This document shows, one piece after another, positions 1-5,173 of a stretch of DNA of 5,173 bases. The translations under genes and the position numbers were made by a program. The stretch lies in the NCBI GenBank assembly GCA_016882165.1, contig VHBV01000094.1:1-5173 (forward strand), given 5' to 3'. Source of the DNA: Candidatus Pelagibacterales bacterium. GTDB taxonomy: Bacteria > Pseudomonadota > Alphaproteobacteria > Rickettsiales > UBA1997. The notes under the pieces are model-generated. The model was given only the letters and a program-made list of their open reading frames with translations. It was not told where the DNA came from and made no database searches. The stretch's first letter is position 1. Each line of letters starts with the position of its first letter.

Positions 1-357
1 TAAGTTAACTTTGTCACGCCAAATTTGTGGTCCTTCTCTATCAAGTATCAAAGCTTGTTGAAATGAAGGAGCTCGTTTTTTTAGAGCTTCTCTTTTTTCT
101 AAAGCTCTTTTTCTAATATTATCAATTGTATTTTGACGGCTTTTATCGTGAAGTCTTTTATGGTGCATTATTATATTGTCAACAAACCAACGACGACGTC
201 TATTTGCAACCTTTCTTCTTTGAGATCTTGAAAGACCTTTTCCTTTTCTTGTAATACTGAAAAAACTATGAACAAGTGCATGTTCAGCAACTCCATGAAC
301 AAGTCCAGGATGCGCACCAAGAAACTGCGATGTGTTGCTTAAGCTTAGTGATAACAT
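1..357 (-). CDS. Unrecognised very basic protein, N-terminal part (C-terminus beyond left edge)
   Basis: I do not recognise this protein. Reading leftward from the ATG at 357, the frame is open for 119 codons to the window edge, so the C-terminal part is missing. The first ~35 residues are mildly hydrophobic and His-containing (GAHPGLVHGVAEHALVHS at about 14-31). Then comes a strongly basic stretch (about 37-57) with SRSQRRKVANRRRRW, a likely helical Lys/Arg/Glu-rich part (about 66-95), and FQQALILDREGPQIWRD near the edge. Such charge would suit nucleic-acid or ribosome binding, but that is inference only. Codon choice (AGA, AAA, GCT, TTA) resembles the neighbours, supporting a native coding gene. 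No Shine-Dalgarno motif precedes the ATG; the upstream bases are pyrimidine-rich. An in-frame GTG at 381 could add eight hydrophobic residues, and a stop at 403-405 limits the frame. The gene follows mnmE in the same direction after about 95 bases and could be its operon partner or separately transcribed. Confidence 0.6.
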   Translation of the reverse strand, partial: MLSLSLSNTSQFLGAHPGLVHGVAEHALVHSFFSITRKGKGLSRSQRRKVANRRRRWFVDNIIMHHKRLHDKSRQNTIDNIRKRALEKREALKKRAPSFQQALILDREGPQIWRDKVNL

Positions 358-451
358 TGAGGAAGGTAAGCTAAGAAGCACGACTTGTTTTTCGGAGTAA
401 ATTTAGTTAAATGACAAAAGTTATAGTGAAAATAAAGATATATAATCTCAT

Positions 452-1786
452 TTATTTTCCAATACAAAAACTTGAAAAAATTACATCTAAGATATTTTCA
501 ATATCAACTCTTCCAGTAATTTTGCCAATTTGGCGAGTTGCCATTCTTAGGTCTTCAGCTGCTAACTCAACATTTTTTGTCAAAGAAAATTCTTCCAAAA
601 AAACAACCGAATTCTGAAGAGCAGTTCTATATCTTTCTTGAGTTATAAAGGCTGAATTTTCTTGAAAAGATTTATCTGGTAGAAGACTGGAAATTTTTTT
701 TTCAAGAGTTTTTATAAGGTTAGAAGTATTAATTTTTTTGGTCAAAGATATTGTGACTGGTTTCATTTCTGTAAGCCAATTTGGTATTTTTTCACACAAA
801 TCAATTTTATTTAGTAATATAATAGATTTTTCATCTATTAAACTTTTATATTCATTGAATGATTCTGGGTTTTGAGAGTCCAAAACTATAATTTTTAGAT
901 CTGATTCTTCAGCTTTTTTAAAAGCTCTTTTTATTCCTTCTTTTTCAATTAAATCATCAGTTTGGCGTATACCAGCAGTATCTGCAATTTTAACTGCAAT
1001 TCCATTTATTGATAGGTGAGTTTCTACAACATCACGAGTTGTTCCAGCAATTTCAGATACAATTGCAACTTCGCTATTTGATAAAAAATTAATTAGACTG
1101 GATTTTCCAACATTTGGTGCACCAATTATTGCTAAACTGAAACCGTCTTTAATTTTTTGTCCAACTTTTTGATCATTAAGATGACTTTTTATTTCTTGAA
1201 TTAGTAATTTTACGTTATTTTCAACTTCATCAATTATGTTCTGTGGTAAATCTTCGTCAGGAAAGTCAATGTAAGCTTCTAAAAGTGCCGCAATTGATAT
1301 AATTTGAAAACGCCAATTTTCATAAATTTTACCTAACTTACCTTGCAACTGTTTTAAAGCTTGCTTGTGCTGCGATTCAGTTTCACAAGCAATTAGATCT
1401 GGAATTGCCTCTGCTTGTACCAAATCAATTTTACCATTTAAAAATGCTCTTTTTGAGAACTCACCAGCTTCGGCAATTCTGACATTTTTCTGATTTGTTA
1501 AAATGCTTGAAATTTTCTTTAAAATAAAAGGTGACGCATGAATAGAAATTTCGGCAACATCTTCTCCTGTGAAACTGTTTGGTGCTTTGAAAAATGACAC
1601 CAAAACTTCATCAATTAGTTCTGAGTTATTAGGATCAGAAAGTTTATGAAAAGAAACTTTTTGATGAACAGGTTCTTTTTTAATTCCAAGTACTTTAAGG
1701 CACTTAGAAGTTTCGCTGCCTGAAATTCTTATGACTGAGACTGCTCCTAAGTGACTTGAAGTTATGGGTGCAAATATTGTATGCAT
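452..1786 (-). CDS. mnmE: tRNA uridine-5-carboxymethylaminomethyl(34) synthesis GTPase MnmE (TrmE)
   Basis: MnmE is a cytoplasmic, potassium-activated GTPase that works with MnmG to place a carboxymethylaminomethyl (or aminomethyl) group on wobble uridine 34 of tRNAs reading NNA and NNG codons. The frame encodes 444 residues, close to the usual ~450. The N-terminal folate-binding domain covers about 1-118 (VSVIRISGSE, then AGEFSKRAFLNGKIDL at about 107-122), followed by helical segments that surround the inserted G domain. The G motifs are GAPNVGKSS at 222-230, GTTRD at 248-252, DTAG at 269-272 and NKID at 326-329. Glu281, 12 residues after the DTAG aspartate, matches the catalytic Glu282 of E. 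coli. The protein ends in the family signature CIGK with Cys441. An in-frame TTG at 1792 would add two residues, but the ATG at 1786 gives the canonical M-x-T-I-x-A beginning and is preferred; neither has a convincing ribosome site. It lies 20 bases after argC. mnmG, often adjacent in this class, is not beside it here. Confidence 0.97.
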   Translation of the reverse strand: MHTIFAPITSSHLGAVSVIRISGSETSKCLKVLGIKKEPVHQKVSFHKLSDPNNSELIDEVLVSFFKAPNSFTGEDVAEISIHASPFILKKISSILTNQKNVRIAEAGEFSKRAFLNGKIDLVQAEAIPDLIACETESQHKQALKQLQGKLGKIYENWRFQIISIAALLEAYIDFPDEDLPQNIIDEVENNVKLLIQEIKSHLNDQKVGQKIKDGFSLAIIGAPNVGKSSLINFLSNSEVAIVSEIAGTTRDVVETHLSINGIAVKIADTAGIRQTDDLIEKEGIKRAFKKAEESDLKIIVLDSQNPESFNEYKSLIDEKSIILLNKIDLCEKIPNWLTEMKPVTISLTKKINTSNLIKTLEKKISSLLPDKSFQENSAFITQERYRTALQNSVVFLEEFSLTKNVELAAEDLRMATRQIGKITGRVDIENILDVIFSSFCIGK

Positions 1787-1806
1787 TTCCAAATATTAAA
1801 TAGTTT

Positions 1807-2856
1807 TTATGGAAAAATTGGAGCTAATTCCAAACCTTCTTTTTCGTCAAAACCGCAAATAATATTCATATTTTGAACAGCTTGACCAGATGCTCCTTTG
1901 CACAAGTTGTCAATTACTGATACAATGATAACTTTATTTTTTGTTCTGGCTTTTTTTACCGTCATTACACAAAAATTTGTTCCTACAACATCTTTAATAT
2001 TTGGTTCTCCATCAATTACTCTGACGAAGAATTCATCTTCATACTTTGTTTGTAAGCAATTTTTTATGTCTTCAATTGAAAATTTTGGATCAAGTTTTAC
2101 ATAAATTGTTGAAATAATACCTCTATTAATTGGTAACAAATGAGGAGTAAAATCAATTTCAACTTGTGAATTTGTTGCTTTGCTAAGCTCTTGTTCAATT
2201 TCTCCCATATGTCTGTGTTTTCCAATTGAATAAGCTTTTACAGATTCGTTTACTTCACAAAATAAATTTCCTTGTTTAACTGATCTTCCAGCGCCACTTG
2301 TTCCAGATTTAGAATCAATAATTATATCTTCTTTTAAAATTAAACCATTTTCAAGCAGTGGAATTAGTGGTAATAATGCTGAAGTTGGATAACAACCAGG
2401 GCAGGCAATTAAATTTGATTTTTTAATTTTATTTCTATGAATTTCTGGTAAAGCATAGACTGCTTTTGGTTGTAAATCTTGTGCTATATGTTCGTGATCA
2501 TACCATTTTTTATAAATTTCTGGATCTTCAAGTCTGAAGTCAGCAGAAAGATCTATAATTTTTAGGTGTGAATTTTTTCCTTCAGAAATAAGATTTTTAA
2601 AAGTTTCTTGTGAAGTGGTATGAGGCAAGCAACCAAAAACCACGTCAATTTTTGAAAAATCAACTTCATCGATTTTTTGTAGACTGGGTAAATTATAATG
2701 AATCAAATGCGGGTAAAGTTGTTCAATTTTTTGTCCAGCATTAGAATTTGCAATTAAAGCAGCAATTTCAACTTTTTTGTGGTTAATCAGAATTCTAATA
2801 AGTTCTGCTCCAGTGTAGCCAGATGCACCAATAATTGCAATTTGTAATTTTTTCAT
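1807..2856 (-). CDS. argC: N-acetyl-gamma-glutamyl-phosphate reductase ArgC
   Basis: ArgC catalyses the third step of arginine synthesis in the cytoplasm, the NADPH-dependent reduction of N-acetylglutamyl-5-phosphate to N-acetylglutamate-5-semialdehyde. The 349-residue length fits the longer type of the family (about 340-350). The nucleotide-binding start is IIGASGYTGAELIRIL at 8-23. The active-site motif CPGCYPTS is at 152-159 with the nucleophile Cys155. GTSGAGR is at 185-191. The HRHMGEIEQEL motif starts at 214, and His216 lies 61 residues after Cys155, the spacing of the Cys/His pair I recall for the M. tuberculosis enzyme. The C-terminal signature IDNLCKGASGQAVQNMN is at 315-331. All key residues are present, so the enzyme should be active. 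The ATG start has a good ribosome site (2863-2867). It sits 14 bases after the nuclease gene and 20 bases before mnmE, suggesting co-transcription. No other arg gene is visible, so the pathway is scattered. Confidence 0.98.
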   Translation of the reverse strand: MKKLQIAIIGASGYTGAELIRILINHKKVEIAALIANSNAGQKIEQLYPHLIHYNLPSLQKIDEVDFSKIDVVFGCLPHTTSQETFKNLISEGKNSHLKIIDLSADFRLEDPEIYKKWYDHEHIAQDLQPKAVYALPEIHRNKIKKSNLIACPGCYPTSALLPLIPLLENGLILKEDIIIDSKSGTSGAGRSVKQGNLFCEVNESVKAYSIGKHRHMGEIEQELSKATNSQVEIDFTPHLLPINRGIISTIYVKLDPKFSIEDIKNCLQTKYEDEFFVRVIDGEPNIKDVVGTNFCVMTVKKARTKNKVIIVSVIDNLCKGASGQAVQNMNIICGFDEKEGLELAPIFP

Positions 2857-2862
2857 TTCTTA

Positions 2863-2867
2863 CCTTA
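2863..2867 (-). promoter_or_regulatory. Ribosome binding site of argC
   Basis: On the minus strand the bases read TAAGG, followed by six bases and then the argC ATG at 2856. This is the only clear Shine-Dalgarno-like motif before any gene start in the window. It lies inside the 14-base spacer after the nuclease stop codon, so argC can be initiated independently although it is probably translated from a shared transcript. Confidence 0.7.
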
Positions 2868-2870
2868 AAT

Positions 2871-3443
2871 TTACTTTTTTTTATGGCTTTTACGATAATC
2901 TTTTGGTGTTTGGAATTTTCCTTGCCAAACTCCTAACTTATTTACTTTTGCCAAGTTTTCTAAATTTATTAAATTTTCATCGGCTTGTTTTAAGTTATAA
3001 ATTATTGCCATACCATTTTTAACAATTTCTTCGTTAATTACAATATTATCAATTTTGCAAATTGCTAGATAGCGATTATAAACATCTTTTTGTGCATAAA
3101 AACAGGAAGTTTCTTTTTTATCGGCTAATTTTAATAAAAAGTTTCTTGAAATTTCTCCGCAATTATATTCTTTGTCTTTTTCATCAAAACAGGTTTGGTG
3201 AAATTCTGGTGCATCAATTCCAAAAAGTCGCACTTCATATTTGATATTATCATTTCTTATTCTCAGAGAATCACCATCAATTACTTCAGCAATACCAATG
3301 AATTGTTGGTTAAAATCCAAGGTTGAAAATTGTGTGTTTAAAGATTGTGTCTTTGTAGTAATTATTCTGAAAGTTGTTGTGATGAAACTTATCAGAAAAA
3401 CCACAAGTATAATATTTCTGAGATTTTTTTTTATTTTTTTCAC
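2871..3443 (-). CDS. Membrane-anchored or secreted thermonuclease-family (SNase-like) protein
   Basis: This is a 190-residue staphylococcal-nuclease-like protein, likely a calcium-dependent phosphodiesterase on DNA and RNA outside the cytoplasm. A basic N-terminus (KKIKKNLR) precedes a hydrophobic segment at about 10-25 with no obvious signal-peptidase site, so it is a signal anchor or an atypical signal peptide. The SNase domain spans about 48-175. VIDGDSLRI at 54-62 carries the calcium-ligand Asp58, and VRLFGIDAPE at 71-80 carries Arg72, Asp77 and Glu80. DVYNRYLA has Arg124. These correspond to Asp21, Arg35, Asp40, Glu43 and Arg87 of the staphylococcal enzyme, so all catalytic positions are kept. 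Cys85, Cys95, Cys114 and Cys129 are placed as I remember them in secreted alphaproteobacterial relatives and may form two disulfides, which supports an oxidising compartment. The start is GTG at 3443, since the frame is closed by a TAG at 3465-3467 and there is no earlier ATG; the start carries moderate doubt. The gene ends 14 bases before argC and is the first gene of the probable operon. Confidence 0.92.
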   Translation of the reverse strand: MKKIKKNLRNIILVVFLISFITTTFRIITTKTQSLNTQFSTLDFNQQFIGIAEVIDGDSLRIRNDNIKYEVRLFGIDAPEFHQTCFDEKDKEYNCGEISRNFLLKLADKKETSCFYAQKDVYNRYLAICKIDNIVINEEIVKNGMAIIYNLKQADENLINLENLAKVNKLGVWQGKFQTPKDYRKSHKKK

Positions 3444-3485
3444 TATTTTGAAAAAGAATTTTTTCTAAAGGAATAGGTCAGATTA

Positions 3486-3515
3486 ATTATTTTTGAGTTA
3501 TGAATATAGGTTCAA
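3486..3515 (-). promoter_or_regulatory. Possible sigma-70 promoter of the nuclease-argC-mnmE operon
   Basis: Reading the minus strand, TTGAAC (3510-3515) resembles a -35 box with four of six consensus bases. AATAAT (3486-3491) resembles a -10 box with five of six. The spacer is 18 bases. Transcription would begin near 3479 and give a leader of about 36 bases before the GTG at 3443. The position just upstream of the first operon gene is sensible, but such boxes arise often by chance in DNA this rich in A and T. Confidence 0.3.
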
Positions 3516-3546
3516 CTAAAGTGATACGTAATATCTATAACTTTGT

Positions 3547-3577
3547 GATTGCGAGCTCATTAATAGAACTCGCAATC
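3547..3577. repeat. Inverted repeat (hairpin) downstream of ilvE
   Basis: The arms GATTGCGAG (3547-3555) and CTCGCAATC (3569-3577) are perfect 9-base complements. After one C-A mismatch two further pairs form inside, leaving a loop of about seven bases. The repeat lies 34 bases after the ilvE stop, where a terminator is expected, and is the most G+C-rich patch of this spacer. However, no U run follows on either strand, so it is not a classical intrinsic terminator. It may protect the ilvE mRNA 3' end, assist Rho-dependent termination, or be a protein-binding palindrome. Confidence 0.6.
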
Positions 3578-3610
3578 TATCAGAAGAATAAGAAAGCAAA
3601 TAATTAGTTA

Positions 3611-4495
3611 TTATGATCTAACTAAATCGTGATAATCTTGCATTAAATCAAGAGTCATTTGATTGGCTGTTGGATAAAAATATTTATCATCTATTGCACC
3701 AACTCTTGTAATTTCTGCTGCGCTTCCAGTTAAAAATACATCAGCAGCTTCAGAAAGTTCTTCAGGTTTTATATGTCTTTCAACAACTTTTATTCCACGC
3801 TTTTTTGCAAGATCAATAACTGTTAGGCGTGTTAATCCATTTAAAAATGCGTCAGGATTTGGAGTGTGAAGCTCGCCATTTTTCATAACTAAAAATAAAT
3901 TGGCGCCTGTTGCTTCAGCTAAAAATCCACGATAGTCAAGCATTAATGCATCATTATAGCCTTCGCGTTCAGCTTCATGTTTTGAAATTGTGCAAATCAT
4001 ATAAAGACCAGCAGCTTTTGAAGCAACCGGAGCAGTTTCAGGAGAAGGGCGTTTATATTTAGCAAATTTTAGTTTTAAACCTGCTTTTCTAGCTTCTTCA
4101 GAATAGTAAGGGGGCCAAGGCCAACAAGCAACTGCAACATGAATTTTATTTCCTTGAGCTGAAATTGCCATTTTTTCTGAACCGCGCCAAGCAAAAACTC
4201 TCATATAGCCGTCAGTTATGTTATTTTTTACTACAGCTTCTTTTTTAGCTTTTTCTAGTTCTTCAACTGAAAATGGAATGTCAAATCCTAAGATATTAGC
4301 TGAAGCGTGAAGTCTTTTTGAGTGATCTAAGCTTCTAAAGATTTTTGTATTATAAACTCTTTCGCCTTCAAAAACACAAGATCCATAGTGTAATCCATGG
4401 TTTAAAACGTGAATTTTGGCGTTTTTCCAATCAACAAATTCTCCATTATACCAGATGAAACCTTCACGTTGATCAAAAGAAATTATATCAGACAT
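3611..4495 (-). CDS. ilvE: Branched-chain amino acid aminotransferase IlvE (PLP fold type IV)
   Basis: IlvE performs the last step of valine, leucine and isoleucine synthesis in the cytoplasm, transferring an amino group from glutamate to the branched 2-oxo acids, and also starts their breakdown. The 294 residues match the usual bacterial short form. GFIWYNGEFVDWKNAKIHV at 12-30 and LHYGSCVFEGERVY at 35-48 are the typical N-terminal elements. Lys160 in VASKAAGLYM is the expected Schiff-base lysine for pyridoxal phosphate. EATGANLF at 194-201 holds the cofactor-binding glutamate Glu194, and FLTGSAAEITRV at 254-265 forms the phosphate-binding end. Related D-amino-acid aminotransferase and aminodeoxychorismate lyase share the fold, but EATGANLF with GSCVFEGER favours IlvE. 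The ATG at 4495 is chosen because the protein start matches the family; it is preceded by A-rich bases with no clear ribosome site. The gene is divergent from the glycosyltransferase and is followed by a hairpin, so it is probably transcribed alone. Confidence 0.95.
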   Translation of the reverse strand: MSDIISFDQREGFIWYNGEFVDWKNAKIHVLNHGLHYGSCVFEGERVYNTKIFRSLDHSKRLHASANILGFDIPFSVEELEKAKKEAVVKNNITDGYMRVFAWRGSEKMAISAQGNKIHVAVACWPWPPYYSEEARKAGLKLKFAKYKRPSPETAPVASKAAGLYMICTISKHEAEREGYNDALMLDYRGFLAEATGANLFLVMKNGELHTPNPDAFLNGLTRLTVIDLAKKRGIKVVERHIKPEELSEAADVFLTGSAAEITRVGAIDDKYFYPTANQMTLDLMQDYHDLVRS

Positions 4496-4545
4496 TTTTG
4501 TTTATTTTAAATTAAAGGGTGAATAGATTTATTAATAGACCAAGC

Positions 4546-4573
4546 AAATTAGGTTGCTATGCAAAATAGTCAA
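4546..4573 (-). promoter_or_regulatory. Possible promoter of ilvE
   Basis: On the minus strand TTGACT (4568-4573) matches five of six bases of the -35 consensus. After a 16-base spacer, TAATTT (4546-4551) is a weak -10 candidate with three of six. The good -35 box in the divergent spacer is the main support; the -10 is poor. A leader of about 45 bases would result. Confidence 0.22.
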
Positions 4574-4592
4574 TTAGGCAAAATTAAAATTA

Positions 4593-5173
4593 ATGAAAAT
4601 TTCACTAATAATTACAGCTTTTAATGCTGAAAAATATTTATCAAAAGCAATAGAGTCATTTTTAGAACAAGACTATCAGGATAAAGAATTGATTATAATT
4701 GATGATATTTCCACTGATAAAACTCATGAAATAATCAGATTTTATATAGAAAAATTTCCCAACTTAATTAAATGGATTAAAGAAAAAGATTGCGGAATTT
4801 CTAACGCTAGAAATATAGCATTAAAATATGTAAGTGGTGATTTGGTTGGTTTTTTGGGAGCAGATGATTTTTTACACAAAGATTTTTATAAAAAAATGCA
4901 ATATTACATTAAATTAAATCCAGATTTTGATGTGGTTTATTTTAATAACTATGCAGTTGGTGCAGTGAGTGCTTTTAGTGCGAGTTCAAATATTGCAATT
5001 ACTAAAAGAAATTTAATCAAACATTGTCCAATTGCTTCTGGTGAGTCTTTTTACTATCGTAGAAAAATTTTTGAAAAAGTGAAATTCAATGAAAAGAACC
5101 GATACTCTATGGATTATGAATTGAATATGGCTCTTGTCTCAGTAAAAAAACAAAATGGCGAAAAATATAAATT
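4593..5173 (+). CDS. Family 2 glycosyltransferase, N-terminal 193 residues (runs off right edge)
   Basis: The frame is open for 193 codons plus two bases to the window edge. It encodes a GT-A fold glycosyltransferase that would move a sugar from a nucleotide-sugar donor to a growing surface glycan or lipid-linked acceptor at the inner face of the membrane. The start MKISLIITAFNAEKYLSKAI is the classic family 2 beginning. LIIIDDISTD at 33-42 supplies the uridine-binding aspartates, EKDCGISNARN at 64-74 is the expected donor-site loop, and GADD at 89-92 is the metal-binding DxD equivalent. SFYYRRKIF at 152-160 with MDYELNM at 173-179 resembles the acceptor and catalytic-base region of the WcaE-like subgroup, with Asp174 as the likely base. 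Donor and product cannot be told from sequence. No membrane segment is seen in the available part. The ATG at 4593 is the only sensible start, because an in-frame TAG lies at 4575-4577; no clear ribosome site precedes it. It is divergent from ilvE and may begin a polysaccharide locus to the right. Confidence 0.9.
   Translation, partial: MKISLIITAFNAEKYLSKAIESFLEQDYQDKELIIIDDISTDKTHEIIRFYIEKFPNLIKWIKEKDCGISNARNIALKYVSGDLVGFLGADDFLHKDFYKKMQYYIKLNPDFDVVYFNNYAVGAVSAFSASSNIAITKRNLIKHCPIASGESFYYRRKIFEKVKFNEKNRYSMDYELNMALVSVKKQNGEKYK

Noticed and set aside
342..372. Inverted repeat AGCTTA / TAAGCT around the start of the left-edge gene, which might hide its start codon.
   Set aside because: Only six base pairs with a 19-base loop; too weak to call a regulatory structure.
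420..425. TATAAC on the minus strand as a -10 box for the basic protein at the left edge.
   Set aside because: It matches five of six bases, but no acceptable -35 hexamer sits at 16-18 bases upstream, so it cannot be told from chance.
407..451. A 14-codon hydrophobic reading frame (MRLYIFIFTITFVI) starting directly after the mnmE stop on the minus strand.
   Set aside because: It is very short, has no ribosome site, and such Ile/Phe-rich frames arise by chance in AT-rich spacers.
411..617. Plus-strand reading frame of 68 codons.
   Set aside because: It overlaps the conserved C-terminal end of mnmE on the other strand and shows no recognisable motif; it is a shadow frame.
1898..2104. Plus-strand reading frame of 68 codons.
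   Set aside because: It lies antisense inside the well-conserved argC gene and has no family features.
3062..3468. Two plus-strand frames (60 and 75 codons) opposite the nuclease gene.
   Set aside because: The opposite strand encodes a clear SNase domain with all catalytic residues; the hydrophobic look of the second frame comes from AT-rich codons read in reverse.
3547..3610. Intrinsic terminator for ilvE.
   Set aside because: The hairpin is real, but no T run follows it in the direction of ilvE transcription, so it was listed as an inverted repeat instead.
1..5173. A CRISPR array, transposon, toxin-antitoxin pair or defence system.
   Set aside because: No regularly spaced direct repeats, transposase motifs, terminal repeats or small paired genes were seen on either strand.

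Overview
The window is AT-rich DNA (roughly 30% G+C judged by eye) with tightly packed bacterial genes read with the standard code: all visible stops are TAA and Trp is TGG. The proteins look alphaproteobacterial. The roughly 294-residue IlvE, the ArgC and the four-cysteine extracytoplasmic nuclease all fit that class. The base composition and short spacers suggest a streamlined marine or host-adapted lineage. ArgC and IlvE imply that arginine and branched-chain amino acids are made, which argues against a typical Rickettsia. This placement is inference from remembered family features, not from a search.

Layout: positions 1-357 hold the N-terminal part of an unrecognised, very basic protein on the minus strand that runs off the left edge. 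Positions 452-3443 hold three closely spaced minus-strand genes, transcribed in the order membrane-anchored staphylococcal-nuclease-like protein, argC, mnmE, with gaps of 14 and 20 bases; they look like one operon. Positions 3444-3610 are an intergenic stretch with a clear inverted repeat and a possible promoter for that operon. Positions 3611-4495 hold ilvE, also on the minus strand. Positions 4496-4592 separate ilvE from a divergent plus-strand family 2 glycosyltransferase that runs off the right edge.

The genes do not form one pathway. ArgC and IlvE are amino-acid biosynthesis enzymes, MnmE modifies the tRNA wobble base, the nuclease probably acts outside the cytoplasm, and the glycosyltransferase probably belongs to a surface-polysaccharide locus continuing to the right. 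I found no CRISPR array, tRNA, rRNA, insertion sequence or recognisable defence system. The only real unknown is the truncated basic protein at the left edge; the rest is ordinary core-genome content with a few small oddities.
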